From IMG/VR virus record IMGVR_UViG_3300018063_000043, positions 1-24,010 of that record: a stretch of 24,010 nucleotides of DNA; one strand, 5' to 3'. Made by a program: the position numbers and the translations under genes. Shown here in pieces: positions 13,901 to 21,768 of the stretch. Position 1 is the first letter of the stretch; every line of letters begins with the position of its first letter. A model generated the notes under the pieces. That model saw nothing but the letters and a program-made list of their open reading frames with translations, had not been told where the DNA came from and did no database searches. Origin of the DNA: a virus.

Positions 13901-14176
13901 AGCAGCGACAACTCTACCCAACCCCTGGAATACAGAACCAGCTGAGGTAGCAATTTTGGTGTCCCCACCTGCCGTTGCCGTCCATTGAAGACAACGTGTT
14001 CCACGAAATGGTGTACTCGCAGTGTTAGTGATTGAGCTAGCGTTTGTGTGTGCTGCCCAGTCTCCTGTAGTACTGCCTTCAAAATTACTGTTGTCGTCGA
14101 CTAGGTACTGTGCGTCCCAATCAGCACCAAATTTGTCGGAAGGCAGAAAATCAATGAGTGCATTGTCGTGTGTCAT
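10958..14176 (-). CDS. Tail hub/minor tail protein with carbohydrate-binding-like and LamG-like domains
   Basis: This is a 1072-residue protein, ATG 14176, two bases after the tape measure stop. Regions in order: about 25-180, a beta sandwich resembling CBM4/9 modules (NFEGSTTGDWAAHT, ending TIRVDDIQVEDK); about 185-225, hub core start (SFVRDVSYKYGR..ETGTLQLTCN); about 235-455, an inserted jelly-roll-like domain (VVPTGWNLLTEF...); about 455-520, the core resumes (GKLGVQTQIRVRV); about 540-770, a LamG-like region (NNWTMGFWVKAN, VYRGTA); then a C-terminal hub segment (ESGVSLLDYAQALNSTELGLFYCNGEG). It likely forms the tail tip below the tape measure and binds host surface glycans. Domain borders are estimates. 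Confidence 0.8.
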   Translation of the reverse strand: MTHDNALIDFLPSDKFGADWDAQYLVDDNSNFEGSTTGDWAAHTNASSITNTASTPFRGTRCLQWTATAGGDTKIATSAGSVFQGLGRVVAARVYTARCVFRPTTTTRSCEVDIEWYTSGSTLISTTSGSTVSCPGDVHTRYEADHTAPATAVKMRVVASVVSAGASQTIRVDDIQVEDKHTNITSFVRDVSYKYGRTYITDQFETGTLQLTCNTNSGEFDSDYLGTTNAISFIGAGTASSANNASTAPTIHASTAVDDFMIMADTAIAAGIPGNVVVPTGWNLLTEFNRDGAASPRISLLYRYFVTGDTTPTVEYYGTSANDLHITQIATFRNVHLLDPVPVMGVPGSNGAATNLGPIPAIQTSYSGGATVVVGARGDDWTSVATLTGDSLTWVEIGEPDSTTLDDGGLVWDYALIPTGPQVISTKTFTVTGGSGTGVGIIIALKPTSSVATAYAGSGKLGVQTQIRVRVQAPAVGSNARVIYPGIIGNVESVVQEWDAGNKSTIVNIQCSDLMRLLQNATVPETIEDLIAVNDPLIHLPLMEDTDKDIDPLNRGVDPGIKPEWLNKKAGMTSRVMGLMLNTTADLGTRFHGAPSVAAYYDLEYGGVYFGDPLTSEISNALMQTSYLNNWTMGFWVKANSNTGTSIQEAGLITFPEMQITLRASAGAGSAYDQIRMWYMVGAVNTVATATSISASTNYFIIITKNSLGFKVYRGTASAAPTLQATFGPTGDLLESAWDSTTHTWGINVGWGLPFATTSQSRFDMAQFFMLPTVLNTTKMTQFWSASKVMYPEEDTGSRLSTIVLADIPTGRRKIDTGRTTIVTSRRESGVSLLDYAQALNSTELGLFYCNGEGVIIFENRDYLPLLTTTSATLGENVAGGEIPYTTDYHPSLDIEKVFTRVIVNREILALDPNGDAASTSQSFQKDASTRIQDQYGVRTHSQLSWSNNPYECDDIAQYLLNVLSLTSRRVDTVTVIPDFNVDWPEIMERKIGDKLLVKRRPNYFAAGYSRVYQIESIDVKLKPGSPTYVTWSLTPIWTPSGFLPDAPGGIQGPMYWVLGTNVLDTNTYLGY

Positions 14177-14178
14177 GT

Positions 14179-17100
14179 TTACCTACCGAACTTTCCGGTA
14201 CGCTTGTCTCGGTGGACACCATACCGATAAGCCTTTTCATACATTTCTTTTTCAGTAACCAAAGACCCGTGGATATGGATATGTGTTACGGTAGTGCCGC
14301 TACCACCAGTTTCAGAACCAAGAGCTGCAGCAGCAGCGGCAGCGGCGGGATCGTTAATGCTAGGCGGGCTACCAGCGTCGGGAACATACATACCACCAAC
14401 AACTCCACCACCAGCAGCCTTAATAAATTGAGCTAATTTATCAGGCTTAGCGGTAGCAAGCGTAGCAGCAAGTTCATATCCACTTTCTCCCATGCCACGT
14501 ATTTGTTCGATAAGTTCTGCTGACACACCCTTTCTACCGAGCGCCGCAAGGTCTCCGCCAAACCCTATCTCTCTGTTCTTTTTCATACGTTCAGCAGCAG
14601 CAGCTACAGGGTCAATTTTCTGACCGACAGTATTGTTTCTGTTAAAGGCACGAATCATCGAATCTACGCTACCAGCAGCACCACTGTCGGTCATCTTTTT
14701 TAGCATGTCTTCAAGTGTCGCTTTGAAAATAGGTGTCGGTGGAATCCACCCCGTACCAGAACCACCACCGCTACTTCCGCCACGGCTGCCACCACCCCAG
14801 CCTTGCTTCTGGTGGTTGTTGTGCCAGTGGTCACCACGCTGCGAGTCCCAGTGACCCCACCCACGTGTACCACCGTCGTTAAAACTAATTATTCCACCAT
14901 CGGCCATATTGACATGTGCCTTTGGCTTCAGACTCATTCCGAATCTTTTTGCTACGTCAGCGAGTATGCGCATTGATGTCGGACGCTTACCAGGACCAAG
15001 AGGTATGTATGCTTCACCACCTGTGGCTGCTTCTGCCCATCTCACTAGTGGACCGTTGCCGGCACCGGCGATCATTGCACCTGGTTCGTCAGCGCCATGG
15101 AACCCACCCTGCGCATATCCACCAGGCTGTGCATCAGCTGCACACCATCCACCATATCTAGCAGCGGCATATTTAGTAGCGGCGTAAATGTTAGCTAGTG
15201 GGTCTGTTAGTCCACGAGCACAAAGTGGAGCACAGTAAGCGGCGAAGGTCGGAGGAATTACCTGCATTAATCCCTGAGAAGGAACTCCGGCGGCTGCGTT
15301 GCTGTCAGTCAAGTTTATAGCCCCCGAGTTACCCCCGGATTCTTTCTGCATACGTGACAGCAGACAGCCTAGTTCACTAGCAGGTCTTCCAGCCAACGCC
15401 AAGGCTTGTAGAGCAATAGGTGCCCATGCCTGAACTGGTTGTGTAATACCTACGCCACCGCCACCAGCAGCGGCCATAGTCGCTTCTTGTTCACAAACAT
15501 AGTCTATGAGTGAATCAGCTAGTTTACGTGGTATCGCAACAGCTGCTTCAGCCCAACGACCACCTGCCATGCCTGCTATGTCACTAGCGATATCACCTAC
15601 AAATTCCATCATAGTTCTGACACCAGCACAAATACCCTCTTGCAAAAAACCTAGTACCGCGTCAAGAGCAGGTCCTATGATAGGAATACCACTAGCAAGA
15701 TCCTCAAGAACATTTAAGGCATCTGCCGCTCCACCTAGTATGTCACTAGGGCTAGGAACATTAGGTAGAATATCTGGACCTACGTCTGGACCTATGCCTG
15801 AGCCAAGGAATCCGTCTTCAGCTATTCTAATTAAACCGTTAGCAGCTTTAGTTTTACATGGGCCACAAGACCCACCACATGCACCAGGAAGACAGCTAGG
15901 ACCGGCCATGTTCTTGCCAGTTGCCATAATACTGTAACCGAACATGTCAGCCACTTTGCCCAACAACATGACAGAGCGATTTCGTTTGCCAGCACCTAGC
16001 GGGATAAATGCCTCGCCACCCGTTTCGCTTTCAGCCCACTGAACAAGACCACGCCCACGACCTGGTTGTATCATAGCGTCGTTCGGTAGACGGTCGCTAT
16101 TATGTATACCACCTTTTGCAAAACTAACGGTTACGTTTGGAAGAGTTGGTAAACCAACAAAATCTAGCACAGCGTTGGCAACTCTACGAATACCGTCGTT
16201 ATACACAGTGTTGACAACAAATCGTATAGGTGCGGCAAAGATCTCTCTTAAGCCTTCCCACACGGTTCTAACCGCACTTACGAACCCTTCAAGAACTCCA
16301 CGCATACCAGCCAGGAAGTTGTTGAAAGTAGTCCTAATCGCGTCCCATATACCTGTTGCTACAGTTCTAATCGTGTTCCATAATGTAGACCAGGCCGCTT
16401 GTAGACCAGAAGACCAAGCGTTGTAGATATTACGCATTACAGAAGTAAAAGTATTCCATGCTGCTTGTAATGCGCCCCATACCGTTTGGGCAATTGTCCG
16501 AATAGTATTCCAGAATGCCGTCCACGCAGCTTGTAGCCCTGAAGACCAAGCATTGTAGACTGCTCGCATGGCTGACGTAAAGGCGTTCCAAGCAGAAACT
16601 AGTGCATTCCATACAGCTTGGGCAATTGTCCGAATAGCGTTCCAGAATGCCGTCCATGCAGCCTGAAGACCTGAAGACCAGGCATTATAGACGGCTCGCA
16701 TAGCTGATGTAAAGGCGTTCCAGGCAGATACTAGTGCATTCCATACCGCTTGAGCAGCCGACTGGATTGCACCCCAGAAAGCTGACCAGGCGGTGCGTAG
16801 CGCACCAGAAACAGTGTCCCAAATTGTACGTAGGCCGATGATGAAATTATCCCAAGCTGCCTGCAAGAAACTCCAAACAGCCTGAGCAGCAGCGGACATA
16901 GCGTTCCACACTGTATTCCAAGCGCTCTGTAAGGCGCCAGAAACAGTATTCCAGATACCAATAAAGAAGTTACAGAACGCATCCCAGGCAACTTGCAAAG
17001 CTTGCCAAATATCAGTAGCTATTTGCTTAATGAATTCCCAAGAGTTACGCCACGCATCCTGTAGAGTGCTTCTCCACCCATCAAATATATTATAAAAGAA

Positions 17101-19362
17101 TTGCAAGAACGCATCCCAAGCTATCTGTAGCGCATTCCAAATAGCCGATGCCGTATCTTTAATCAAAGTCCAGCTTGCGTTCCAAGCATCATACAATGCA
17201 CCAACAAAACCATTCCAAACATTAATAAAGAATCCGCAAAAATCTTGCCATGCTGCCTTTACACTTTCCCAAATATCTACGGCTATTTGTTTGACCGTTC
17301 CCCAAGCCGTATTCCAGGCTTCTTGAAATGTATTAATAAAAGAATCCCAAGCGGCTTGAATACCTTGCCATAAAATATTCCAGGCTTCTCGTATGCCTTG
17401 CCAAATTGTACTAGCGATTTCTTTTAAACCACCCCAGAAAATATTCCATGCCTCAGATAAGGTATTCCTGAAAATATTCCATAAATTCATCAACACCCCG
17501 AGAAAAATATCCCAGAGTTCTTGTATTCCATTCCAAATAGAACTACCTATTTCTTTCAGACCTTCCCAAACTCTCGCCCAATCGGCGGTAAAGAATCCAG
17601 CAATAACATCCCAAGCGCCCTTTATAACACCAAGGAAGATATCCCAGGCTGCTTGCATAGCATCCCAGATTCCTTGAGCTACTGTTTTTATCGCTCCCCA
17701 GAATCCTTCCCACAGAGTAGTAACAATACCGGAGAAGGTTTCCCAGGCGATCTTCATTACATTAAGAAATGTATCCCAGGCAACTTGTAAAATATTCCAT
17801 ATTGTAGAAGCTATTATTTTAATTGTATTCCAAGTACCTTCCCAAAGTTCTTTCAAACCGAGGTTATTCCAAGCCCATAAGATAGCTTTCATAACTTCGT
17901 CCCAGACCATCTGCATCCAGCGCCAGATAGTACCGGCAATATTCTTTATCTGATTCCAAACCTGTTCCCAGTAAATCACAAGAAGAACAATTGCTGCTAT
18001 TACGGCAAGAACAACAGCTATAATTAAAAGGACTGTCCCAGTAATAGCACCAACCGCACCAGCGATAACACCTACCATAGCCATAAAAGCAATTCTAATG
18101 CCATGCAATATAGCGGACACAGGTCCAAGTCTAATAAACGCCGCAATAAGACGCCCAATCAATCTAACCACTGGGCCTAAAACAGTGCTCAGAGTATCCC
18201 AGGCACCAGCTATAGCTTGAATTAAATGAGCTATACCTAGTGCTATCTTCAAAAGAATCAAAGAAGCAATAATAGCCTTTAAGACTGGTTCGGGAGTAGC
18301 AGCAACCAAGTCAGCAAATGCATTGGTAATAGCAACTAGGGCAGGGGTAAGTTCTACAGTAGCTTCAGTTATCTTAATGAATGCGTCGGCCAAAGCTTTC
18401 AGGTCAACACCCTTAAGATCTTCTCCAATCCCCTTGAAGACTTCCATGAGTCTTCTGCCCATTCTATTTACTTCTCCGAAGACTTCCACCATCTTCTCGA
18501 AACCAGGTGTGCCTTCGTCAGTATTTTTCTTAAGTTCTCTAAGCCAGTTAGAAAGCTTGCCCATTGTGTCACCAGAAGCAATACCAGCTGCTTCCATAAC
18601 ATTCTTGATGACGCCGCCGAACGCCCACACACCAGCAACGAAGTCTATTAACGCCTTGGTACCTTTACGGAAAGTTTCTTCGAGTTCACCCGACGCTCGC
18701 TTAGCAGCAATGAAGTCAGCAAATTGTTGCGCCCACATAGGAGCAAAGCCACTAAACTGATTTAGTACCTTAGCTGCTACTGCTGCTAAATCTCGGAGTG
18801 GACCTAATAGCGTGATTCCCGCTTCACCAAAACGAAACATAGAATCGCTATTGTACGCCATTATTTGGCCGATATCACGCTTGAACAAAGGACTAGCTAT
18901 AACTTTACCGGCCTCTGCGGCTAGTCTACCGAGCACGATACCAGTATCGCTAAGACCTCTGCTCAATACAGGAACAAGGGCAGAAGCACTCTTGAGACCA
19001 GCATTTAGTCCCGGTAGAACACTTGCCGAGGCTTTGACGAAGTCGTTGTTCATCTGCTGCCAGGTATCTTTTAATGTCTTAGCACCGGCATTGTTCTCGT
19101 TCATTGCTAGCTTAAGCACGGAGAATGCCTGTGCGCCCAGTAGGATACCGGCGAAACTGAGAGCACCAAGTGCTTGCCCAGCCTGAACTATTTGATTACC
19201 CATACTCAGCAATTGAGTAGTGGCACCAGCAGCACCGATAGCTAAGTCGCCGAGAGCAGTAGCCTTGCCAAGAGTCAGTAGCCCAGCCTGAGCACCCTTG
19301 ATAGCGGCGTCAAACTTTTTGGTGTCGGCGTCAATGATAGCGTTTAGCGTAACCCGTGCCAT
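14179..19362 (-). CDS. Tape measure protein with Trp-rich repeats and lytic transglycosylase domain
   Basis: This is a 1727-residue protein, ATG 19362 with GGAGAGGTGAAGG upstream. Regions in order: N-terminal helical domain; hydrophobic segments at about 355-385 and 415-465; a long array (about 465-1015) of roughly 44-residue Trp-rich repeats such as AWNAF...YNAWSSGLQAAW; a Cys motif ACGGSCGPC (near 1164); an SLT-type domain near 1325-1420 (MQKESGGNSGA with the likely catalytic Glu, then GLMQVIPPTF); two GGEA(F/Y)IPLG.GKR modules on either side; a glycine-rich linker; and an end with THIHIHGSLVTEKEMYE. It sets tail length, and the transglycosylase probably opens peptidoglycan during DNA entry. 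It is the largest gene and the anchor for the late operon assignment. Confidence 0.93.
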   Translation of the reverse strand: MARVTLNAIIDADTKKFDAAIKGAQAGLLTLGKATALGDLAIGAAGATTQLLSMGNQIVQAGQALGALSFAGILLGAQAFSVLKLAMNENNAGAKTLKDTWQQMNNDFVKASASVLPGLNAGLKSASALVPVLSRGLSDTGIVLGRLAAEAGKVIASPLFKRDIGQIMAYNSDSMFRFGEAGITLLGPLRDLAAVAAKVLNQFSGFAPMWAQQFADFIAAKRASGELEETFRKGTKALIDFVAGVWAFGGVIKNVMEAAGIASGDTMGKLSNWLRELKKNTDEGTPGFEKMVEVFGEVNRMGRRLMEVFKGIGEDLKGVDLKALADAFIKITEATVELTPALVAITNAFADLVAATPEPVLKAIIASLILLKIALGIAHLIQAIAGAWDTLSTVLGPVVRLIGRLIAAFIRLGPVSAILHGIRIAFMAMVGVIAGAVGAITGTVLLIIAVVLAVIAAIVLLVIYWEQVWNQIKNIAGTIWRWMQMVWDEVMKAILWAWNNLGLKELWEGTWNTIKIIASTIWNILQVAWDTFLNVMKIAWETFSGIVTTLWEGFWGAIKTVAQGIWDAMQAAWDIFLGVIKGAWDVIAGFFTADWARVWEGLKEIGSSIWNGIQELWDIFLGVLMNLWNIFRNTLSEAWNIFWGGLKEIASTIWQGIREAWNILWQGIQAAWDSFINTFQEAWNTAWGTVKQIAVDIWESVKAAWQDFCGFFINVWNGFVGALYDAWNASWTLIKDTASAIWNALQIAWDAFLQFFYNIFDGWRSTLQDAWRNSWEFIKQIATDIWQALQVAWDAFCNFFIGIWNTVSGALQSAWNTVWNAMSAAAQAVWSFLQAAWDNFIIGLRTIWDTVSGALRTAWSAFWGAIQSAAQAVWNALVSAWNAFTSAMRAVYNAWSSGLQAAWTAFWNAIRTIAQAVWNALVSAWNAFTSAMRAVYNAWSSGLQAAWTAFWNTIRTIAQTVWGALQAAWNTFTSVMRNIYNAWSSGLQAAWSTLWNTIRTVATGIWDAIRTTFNNFLAGMRGVLEGFVSAVRTVWEGLREIFAAPIRFVVNTVYNDGIRRVANAVLDFVGLPTLPNVTVSFAKGGIHNSDRLPNDAMIQPGRGRGLVQWAESETGGEAFIPLGAGKRNRSVMLLGKVADMFGYSIMATGKNMAGPSCLPGACGGSCGPCKTKAANGLIRIAEDGFLGSGIGPDVGPDILPNVPSPSDILGGAADALNVLEDLASGIPIIGPALDAVLGFLQEGICAGVRTMMEFVGDIASDIAGMAGGRWAEAAVAIPRKLADSLIDYVCEQEATMAAAGGGGVGITQPVQAWAPIALQALALAGRPASELGCLLSRMQKESGGNSGAINLTDSNAAAGVPSQGLMQVIPPTFAAYCAPLCARGLTDPLANIYAATKYAAARYGGWCAADAQPGGYAQGGFHGADEPGAMIAGAGNGPLVRWAEAATGGEAYIPLGPGKRPTSMRILADVAKRFGMSLKPKAHVNMADGGIISFNDGGTRGWGHWDSQRGDHWHNNHQKQGWGGGSRGGSSGGGSGTGWIPPTPIFKATLEDMLKKMTDSGAAGSVDSMIRAFNRNNTVGQKIDPVAAAAERMKKNREIGFGGDLAALGRKGVSAELIEQIRGMGESGYELAATLATAKPDKLAQFIKAAGGGVVGGMYVPDAGSPPSINDPAAAAAAAALGSETGGSGTTVTHIHIHGSLVTEKEMYEKAYRYGVHRDKRTGKFGR
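16430..16760 (-). repeat. 132-bp near-identical tandem repeats in the tape measure gene
   Basis: The copies beginning GGGCAATTGTCCGAATAG at 16488 and 16620 (window strand) are offset by exactly 132 bp, 44 codons, and differ at only scattered positions. Adjoining copies on both sides are more diverged. The encoded unit contains VWNALVSAWNAFTS and YNAWSSGLQAAW. The similarity at DNA level points to recent in-frame duplication, a simple way to change tail length by whole repeats. Confidence 0.8.
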
Positions 19363-19380
19363 GACGCCTTCACCTCTCCT

Positions 19381-19572
19381 CTATCGCCGAGACTTAGCAG
19401 CAGCAGCGGCATTCTGTCGCTCTTGCTCGTCGGCCTCTATTTGGTATAACGCTACCCAATGTATATATTCATCGTGACTTAAAGGAGCTGCTTGTCCGTC
19501 TAAAAGTTCCTGTACCGTTTTACCTAGCTCACGTGCCAACCTGTAGATGAATCTATTCTCCGGTCGAAGAAG
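19381..19572 (-). CDS. Tail assembly chaperone, frameshift extension (T part)
   Basis: This frame has no good start of its own but continues the upstream chaperone if the ribosome slips +1 near its end. The last codons read AAA TTT TCT; a phenylalanine tRNA on TTT (19576-19574) can move one base and re-pair perfectly on TTT. Reading on from 19572 gives 63 residues (LLRPENRFIYRLARELGKTV, then LSHDEYIHWVALYQIEADEQ) before TAG, 18 bases upstream of the tape measure start. The .R..NRF...LARELG.TV.EL...LS..E...W.A. pattern is the usual T extension of siphophage chaperones. The total fusion would be 178 residues. Confidence 0.75.
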   Translation of the reverse strand, partial: LLRPENRFIYRLARELGKTVQELLDGQAAPLSHDEYIHWVALYQIEADEQERQNAAAAAKSRR

Positions 19573-19918
19573 AAAATTTGCGCTGGACCGCCTTCAAATC
19601 AGCATCACTGAATCGAGAAACCTTCATAATCTTGAGAACAATTTTGTCCAAGGTGCCAGCGTACCCGTCCGACAGTTTCTCAAAAGCAGCATCATCTACA
19701 GCTGGATCAACCATTCCATGCTGTAGCAATAGCTTGTTCAGTATCTGAGTGTTCATGTCGGTAGGATCGTCACTACCGCCACTTGCTTCTTTCCAGATCA
19801 ATTGCTGATCACGCTTGCTGATGCCCCGGAGCAAAACAGTACCGCCCCACTCCGGGACCTCAAACTCTTCTGTCTCGACCTTGGACGCTTTGACGATTTG
19901 ATCAATTGTAAGTGCCAT
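19553..19918 (-). CDS. Tail assembly chaperone (G part)
   Basis: This is a 121-residue protein, ATG 19918 with a weak, distant AAAGGA. It begins MALTIDQIVKASKVETEEFE, then VPEWGGTVLLRGISKRDQQL, and helical segments to KIMKVSRFSDADLKAVQRKF. This is the standard short chaperone found directly upstream of the tape measure, coating it during tail assembly. It ends SSSTGE in the normal frame; a fraction of ribosomes would read into the overlapping T frame. The location between tail tube and tape measure genes and the overlapping downstream frame make the call strong. Confidence 0.85.
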   Translation of the reverse strand: MALTIDQIVKASKVETEEFEVPEWGGTVLLRGISKRDQQLIWKEASGGSDDPTDMNTQILNKLLLQHGMVDPAVDDAAFEKLSDGYAGTLDKIVLKIMKVSRFSDADLKAVQRKFSSSTGE

Positions 19919-19968
19919 GATGTTTCATTATCCTTTATATAGTAGTAGCGTAATTTCGTTAACTCGAT

Positions 19969-20385
19969 TTACGGGACAGTCCCGCGAGTAATTGCAGAGA
20001 TGCACTGAAGCTGGAACGTCCAGGAAGATACGTCACCAATACCAGCGGTCACCTGGTAGTTAGTAGGTACGCAGGAACCAGAGAACTGGGGTAAACCGGT
20101 GGTGTTACCTTGTGGACGATAGAAGTAGTCCACTGATGCTTCACCCATCAGGTCCGACAAGATAACGTCGATGACCGGGTCGTAACGACCGTCCAGTGAA
20201 ATTGAACCGTCCGTAAGACCAGGGACATAGGTCTTGAATAAGTTACCTAACGTAGAAGTCTCGGCGGTGTCAGTCGTCCGAGGCATCTGAATGTTAAGAA
20301 CGTAACTAGAAATATCGGCTTCAGTTGTAGGTGCCGCTTTGGTACCAAGCCAGAACTTAGCCTTAGAACCATGGGTAAATGCCAT
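19969..20385 (-). CDS. Major tail (tube) protein, short paralog
   Basis: This is a 138-residue protein, ATG 20385 with AGGAGG nine bases upstream. It begins MAFTHGSKAKFWLGTKAAPT and shares TTDTAETSTLGNLFKTYVPG and DGSISLDGRYD with the gene just upstream, plus a C-terminal TNYQV.(A/S)GIGDVS..T.Q segment. This matches the tail tube family that stacks as hexameric rings. Its position just before the tail chaperone and its compact length make it the better candidate for the main tube subunit. Which paralog dominates the virion cannot be read from sequence. Confidence 0.8.
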   Translation of the reverse strand: MAFTHGSKAKFWLGTKAAPTTEADISSYVLNIQMPRTTDTAETSTLGNLFKTYVPGLTDGSISLDGRYDPVIDVILSDLMGEASVDYFYRPQGNTTGLPQFSGSCVPTNYQVTAGIGDVSSWTFQLQCISAITRGTVP

Positions 20386-20405
20386 TGCTAATCGCCTCCT
20401 TTAGG

Positions 20406-21143
20406 CTAAGAAACGGGGTTGGCCCCACGACAAAATATTACGCTGAATGTAGCACTTGTCGTAAGGTCGTATGTCACCTGAACATAACGGCGAACCGTTG
20501 CACCTTGAGTGCTTGCAAGTCTCTGCGCTGAAACAGCAGTAAGAGTAGTAAAAGAACCGCCCGTCAAGTTAGCGAACGTAGTACCGTCCGCCGAGTCTTG
20601 AAGAGTAACAGCGGTCATAGTTGCTGCTGCCTGTGTAATATGTAAATATGCTGTCCAACCTGTAGTAGTAGTAGCATCTACAAAGTCGACCTCTTGAGTG
20701 TTACCAGTGTAGTCGACGGTTTCTTGTTGAAGAATATGCAGTATCTTCCCGTGTTCAAGACCCATGTTATTCTGGCCCTGAAGAGTAACCTGAGAGACGT
20801 CGCCAATGCCTGAAGAAACTTGGTAGTTAGTAGTAGTGGAGCTAAAGCCAAACCCTGGCCCACCAAAGACGTCACCCTGAATACATAACGTAAAAATATC
20901 TTGAGCAGTGCTGTCTAAGGCGGCAGTAAATACCTGGTCTACCGCATTTGTAGCACCATCGTAAATACCGTCGCATGAGATACTACCGTCCTTCAGACCA
21001 GGAACATATGTCTTGAATAGGTTCCCAAAGGTAGACGTCTCCGCCGTGTCTATAGTGAATGGAGCCTGCACATTACGAAGGTACGGGCTCATATTATAGC
21101 CGTTAAGATAAATCTTAGCCTTAGAGCCGTGGATGAATGCCAT
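20406..21143 (-). CDS. Major tail-like protein, long paralog with extra C-terminal domain
   Basis: This is a 245-residue protein; ATG 21143 shares its A with the upstream TAA and has GGAGG about 11 bases upstream. Residues 1-140 align with the shorter paralog (MAFIHGSKAKIYLNGYNMSP, TIDTAETSTFGNLFKTYVPG, TNYQVSSGIGDVS). Residues about 140-245 are an added beta domain (DFVDATTTTGWTAYLHITQ, TLQDSADGTTFANLTGG) compatible with an Ig-like or lectin-like fold displayed on the tail surface. It could be a minor tube component, a decorated tube subunit or the terminating ring. It is separated from the short paralog by 20 bases. Confidence 0.75.
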   Translation of the reverse strand: MAFIHGSKAKIYLNGYNMSPYLRNVQAPFTIDTAETSTFGNLFKTYVPGLKDGSISCDGIYDGATNAVDQVFTAALDSTAQDIFTLCIQGDVFGGPGFGFSSTTTNYQVSSGIGDVSQVTLQGQNNMGLEHGKILHILQQETVDYTGNTQEVDFVDATTTTGWTAYLHITQAAATMTAVTLQDSADGTTFANLTGGSFTTLTAVSAQRLASTQGATVRRYVQVTYDLTTSATFSVIFCRGANPVS

Positions 21144-21343
21144 TATTCTTCAGCCTCCTTCCTTTTCTCCTCGTGTATGTGCTCTATAACTCCATCTCTA
21201 ACATCACACCTAGCACTAGACGGCGGGTAGTCAGTAACTATATCACCCACCTTAGCATGTACTAGCTTACCATTAGAATCTGGATATGTAACCTCTCTAA
21301 GAGCACAATATTTTGACTCTCTGGTAAACGATTGTTTAGTCAA
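21143..21343 (-). CDS. Small hypothetical protein in head-tail region
   Basis: This is a 66-residue protein starting with TTG 21343, overlapping the upstream TGA as TTGA, and ending in TAA that shares its last base with the next ATG. It reads MTKQSFTRESKYCALREVTY, then GKLVHAKVGDIVTDYPPSSA, and a Glu/Lys-rich tail. The middle looks like a small beta barrel. No family recognised. Tight overlap on both sides supports that it is translated. Small proteins at this position exist in many siphophages, often unassigned. Confidence 0.65.
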   Translation of the reverse strand: MTKQSFTRESKYCALREVTYPDSNGKLVHAKVGDIVTDYPPSSARCDVRDGVIEHIHEEKRKEAEE

Positions 21344-21768
21344 GGTGAACTCACCGCCGATAGATCCTTAATAATATGGAAGTTGACTGACAATAAAACC
21401 CTGTCTTGTGTATCAGTAGGTAACGGTAGCGGAGTACTAGAAGCTCTGATACGTATGTAGCGTGTTCCGCTTAAAGTTACATCATTTACAGCGTCGAGGA
21501 CATTAGTTACCCGCTCGATAAATTGTCGAGCAGCCAAGTAATTATATTCTGCCTCACGCACTACAATCTGAAGATTTATCTCTTCCCACACCCGCTTGCC
21601 GCCATCAAGTGTGTATTCCCCCATAGATATAGGCGATTCGTACAATGACACACAAAAATCAGGAGAATCTTGAGTACGCGACAAGAATAGATTGACACCT
21701 TCGGCTAAAGAAGGTGTCGTAGTTGCGTACGTCGTAGCCAAGTACGCACTAATCTCATCGAGCATCAT
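21340..21768 (-). CDS. Tail terminator-like / minor capsid protein
   Basis: This is a 142-residue protein; ATG 21768 shares its A with the upstream TGA, and a second ATG follows. The order helix (MLDEISAYLATTYATTT), beta strands (DFCVSLYESP, WEEINLQIVVREAEYNYLAA), helix (RQFIERVTNVLDAV) and strands (YIRIRASSTPLPLP, LLSVNFHIIKDL) matches tail terminators and the related minor capsid family of Gram-positive phages. It would cap the finished tail and join the head. Position directly after the HK97-gp10-like gene supports this. Confidence 0.7.
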   Translation of the reverse strand: MMLDEISAYLATTYATTTPSLAEGVNLFLSRTQDSPDFCVSLYESPISMGEYTLDGGKRVWEEINLQIVVREAEYNYLAARQFIERVTNVLDAVNDVTLSGTRYIRIRASSTPLPLPTDTQDRVLLSVNFHIIKDLSAVSSP

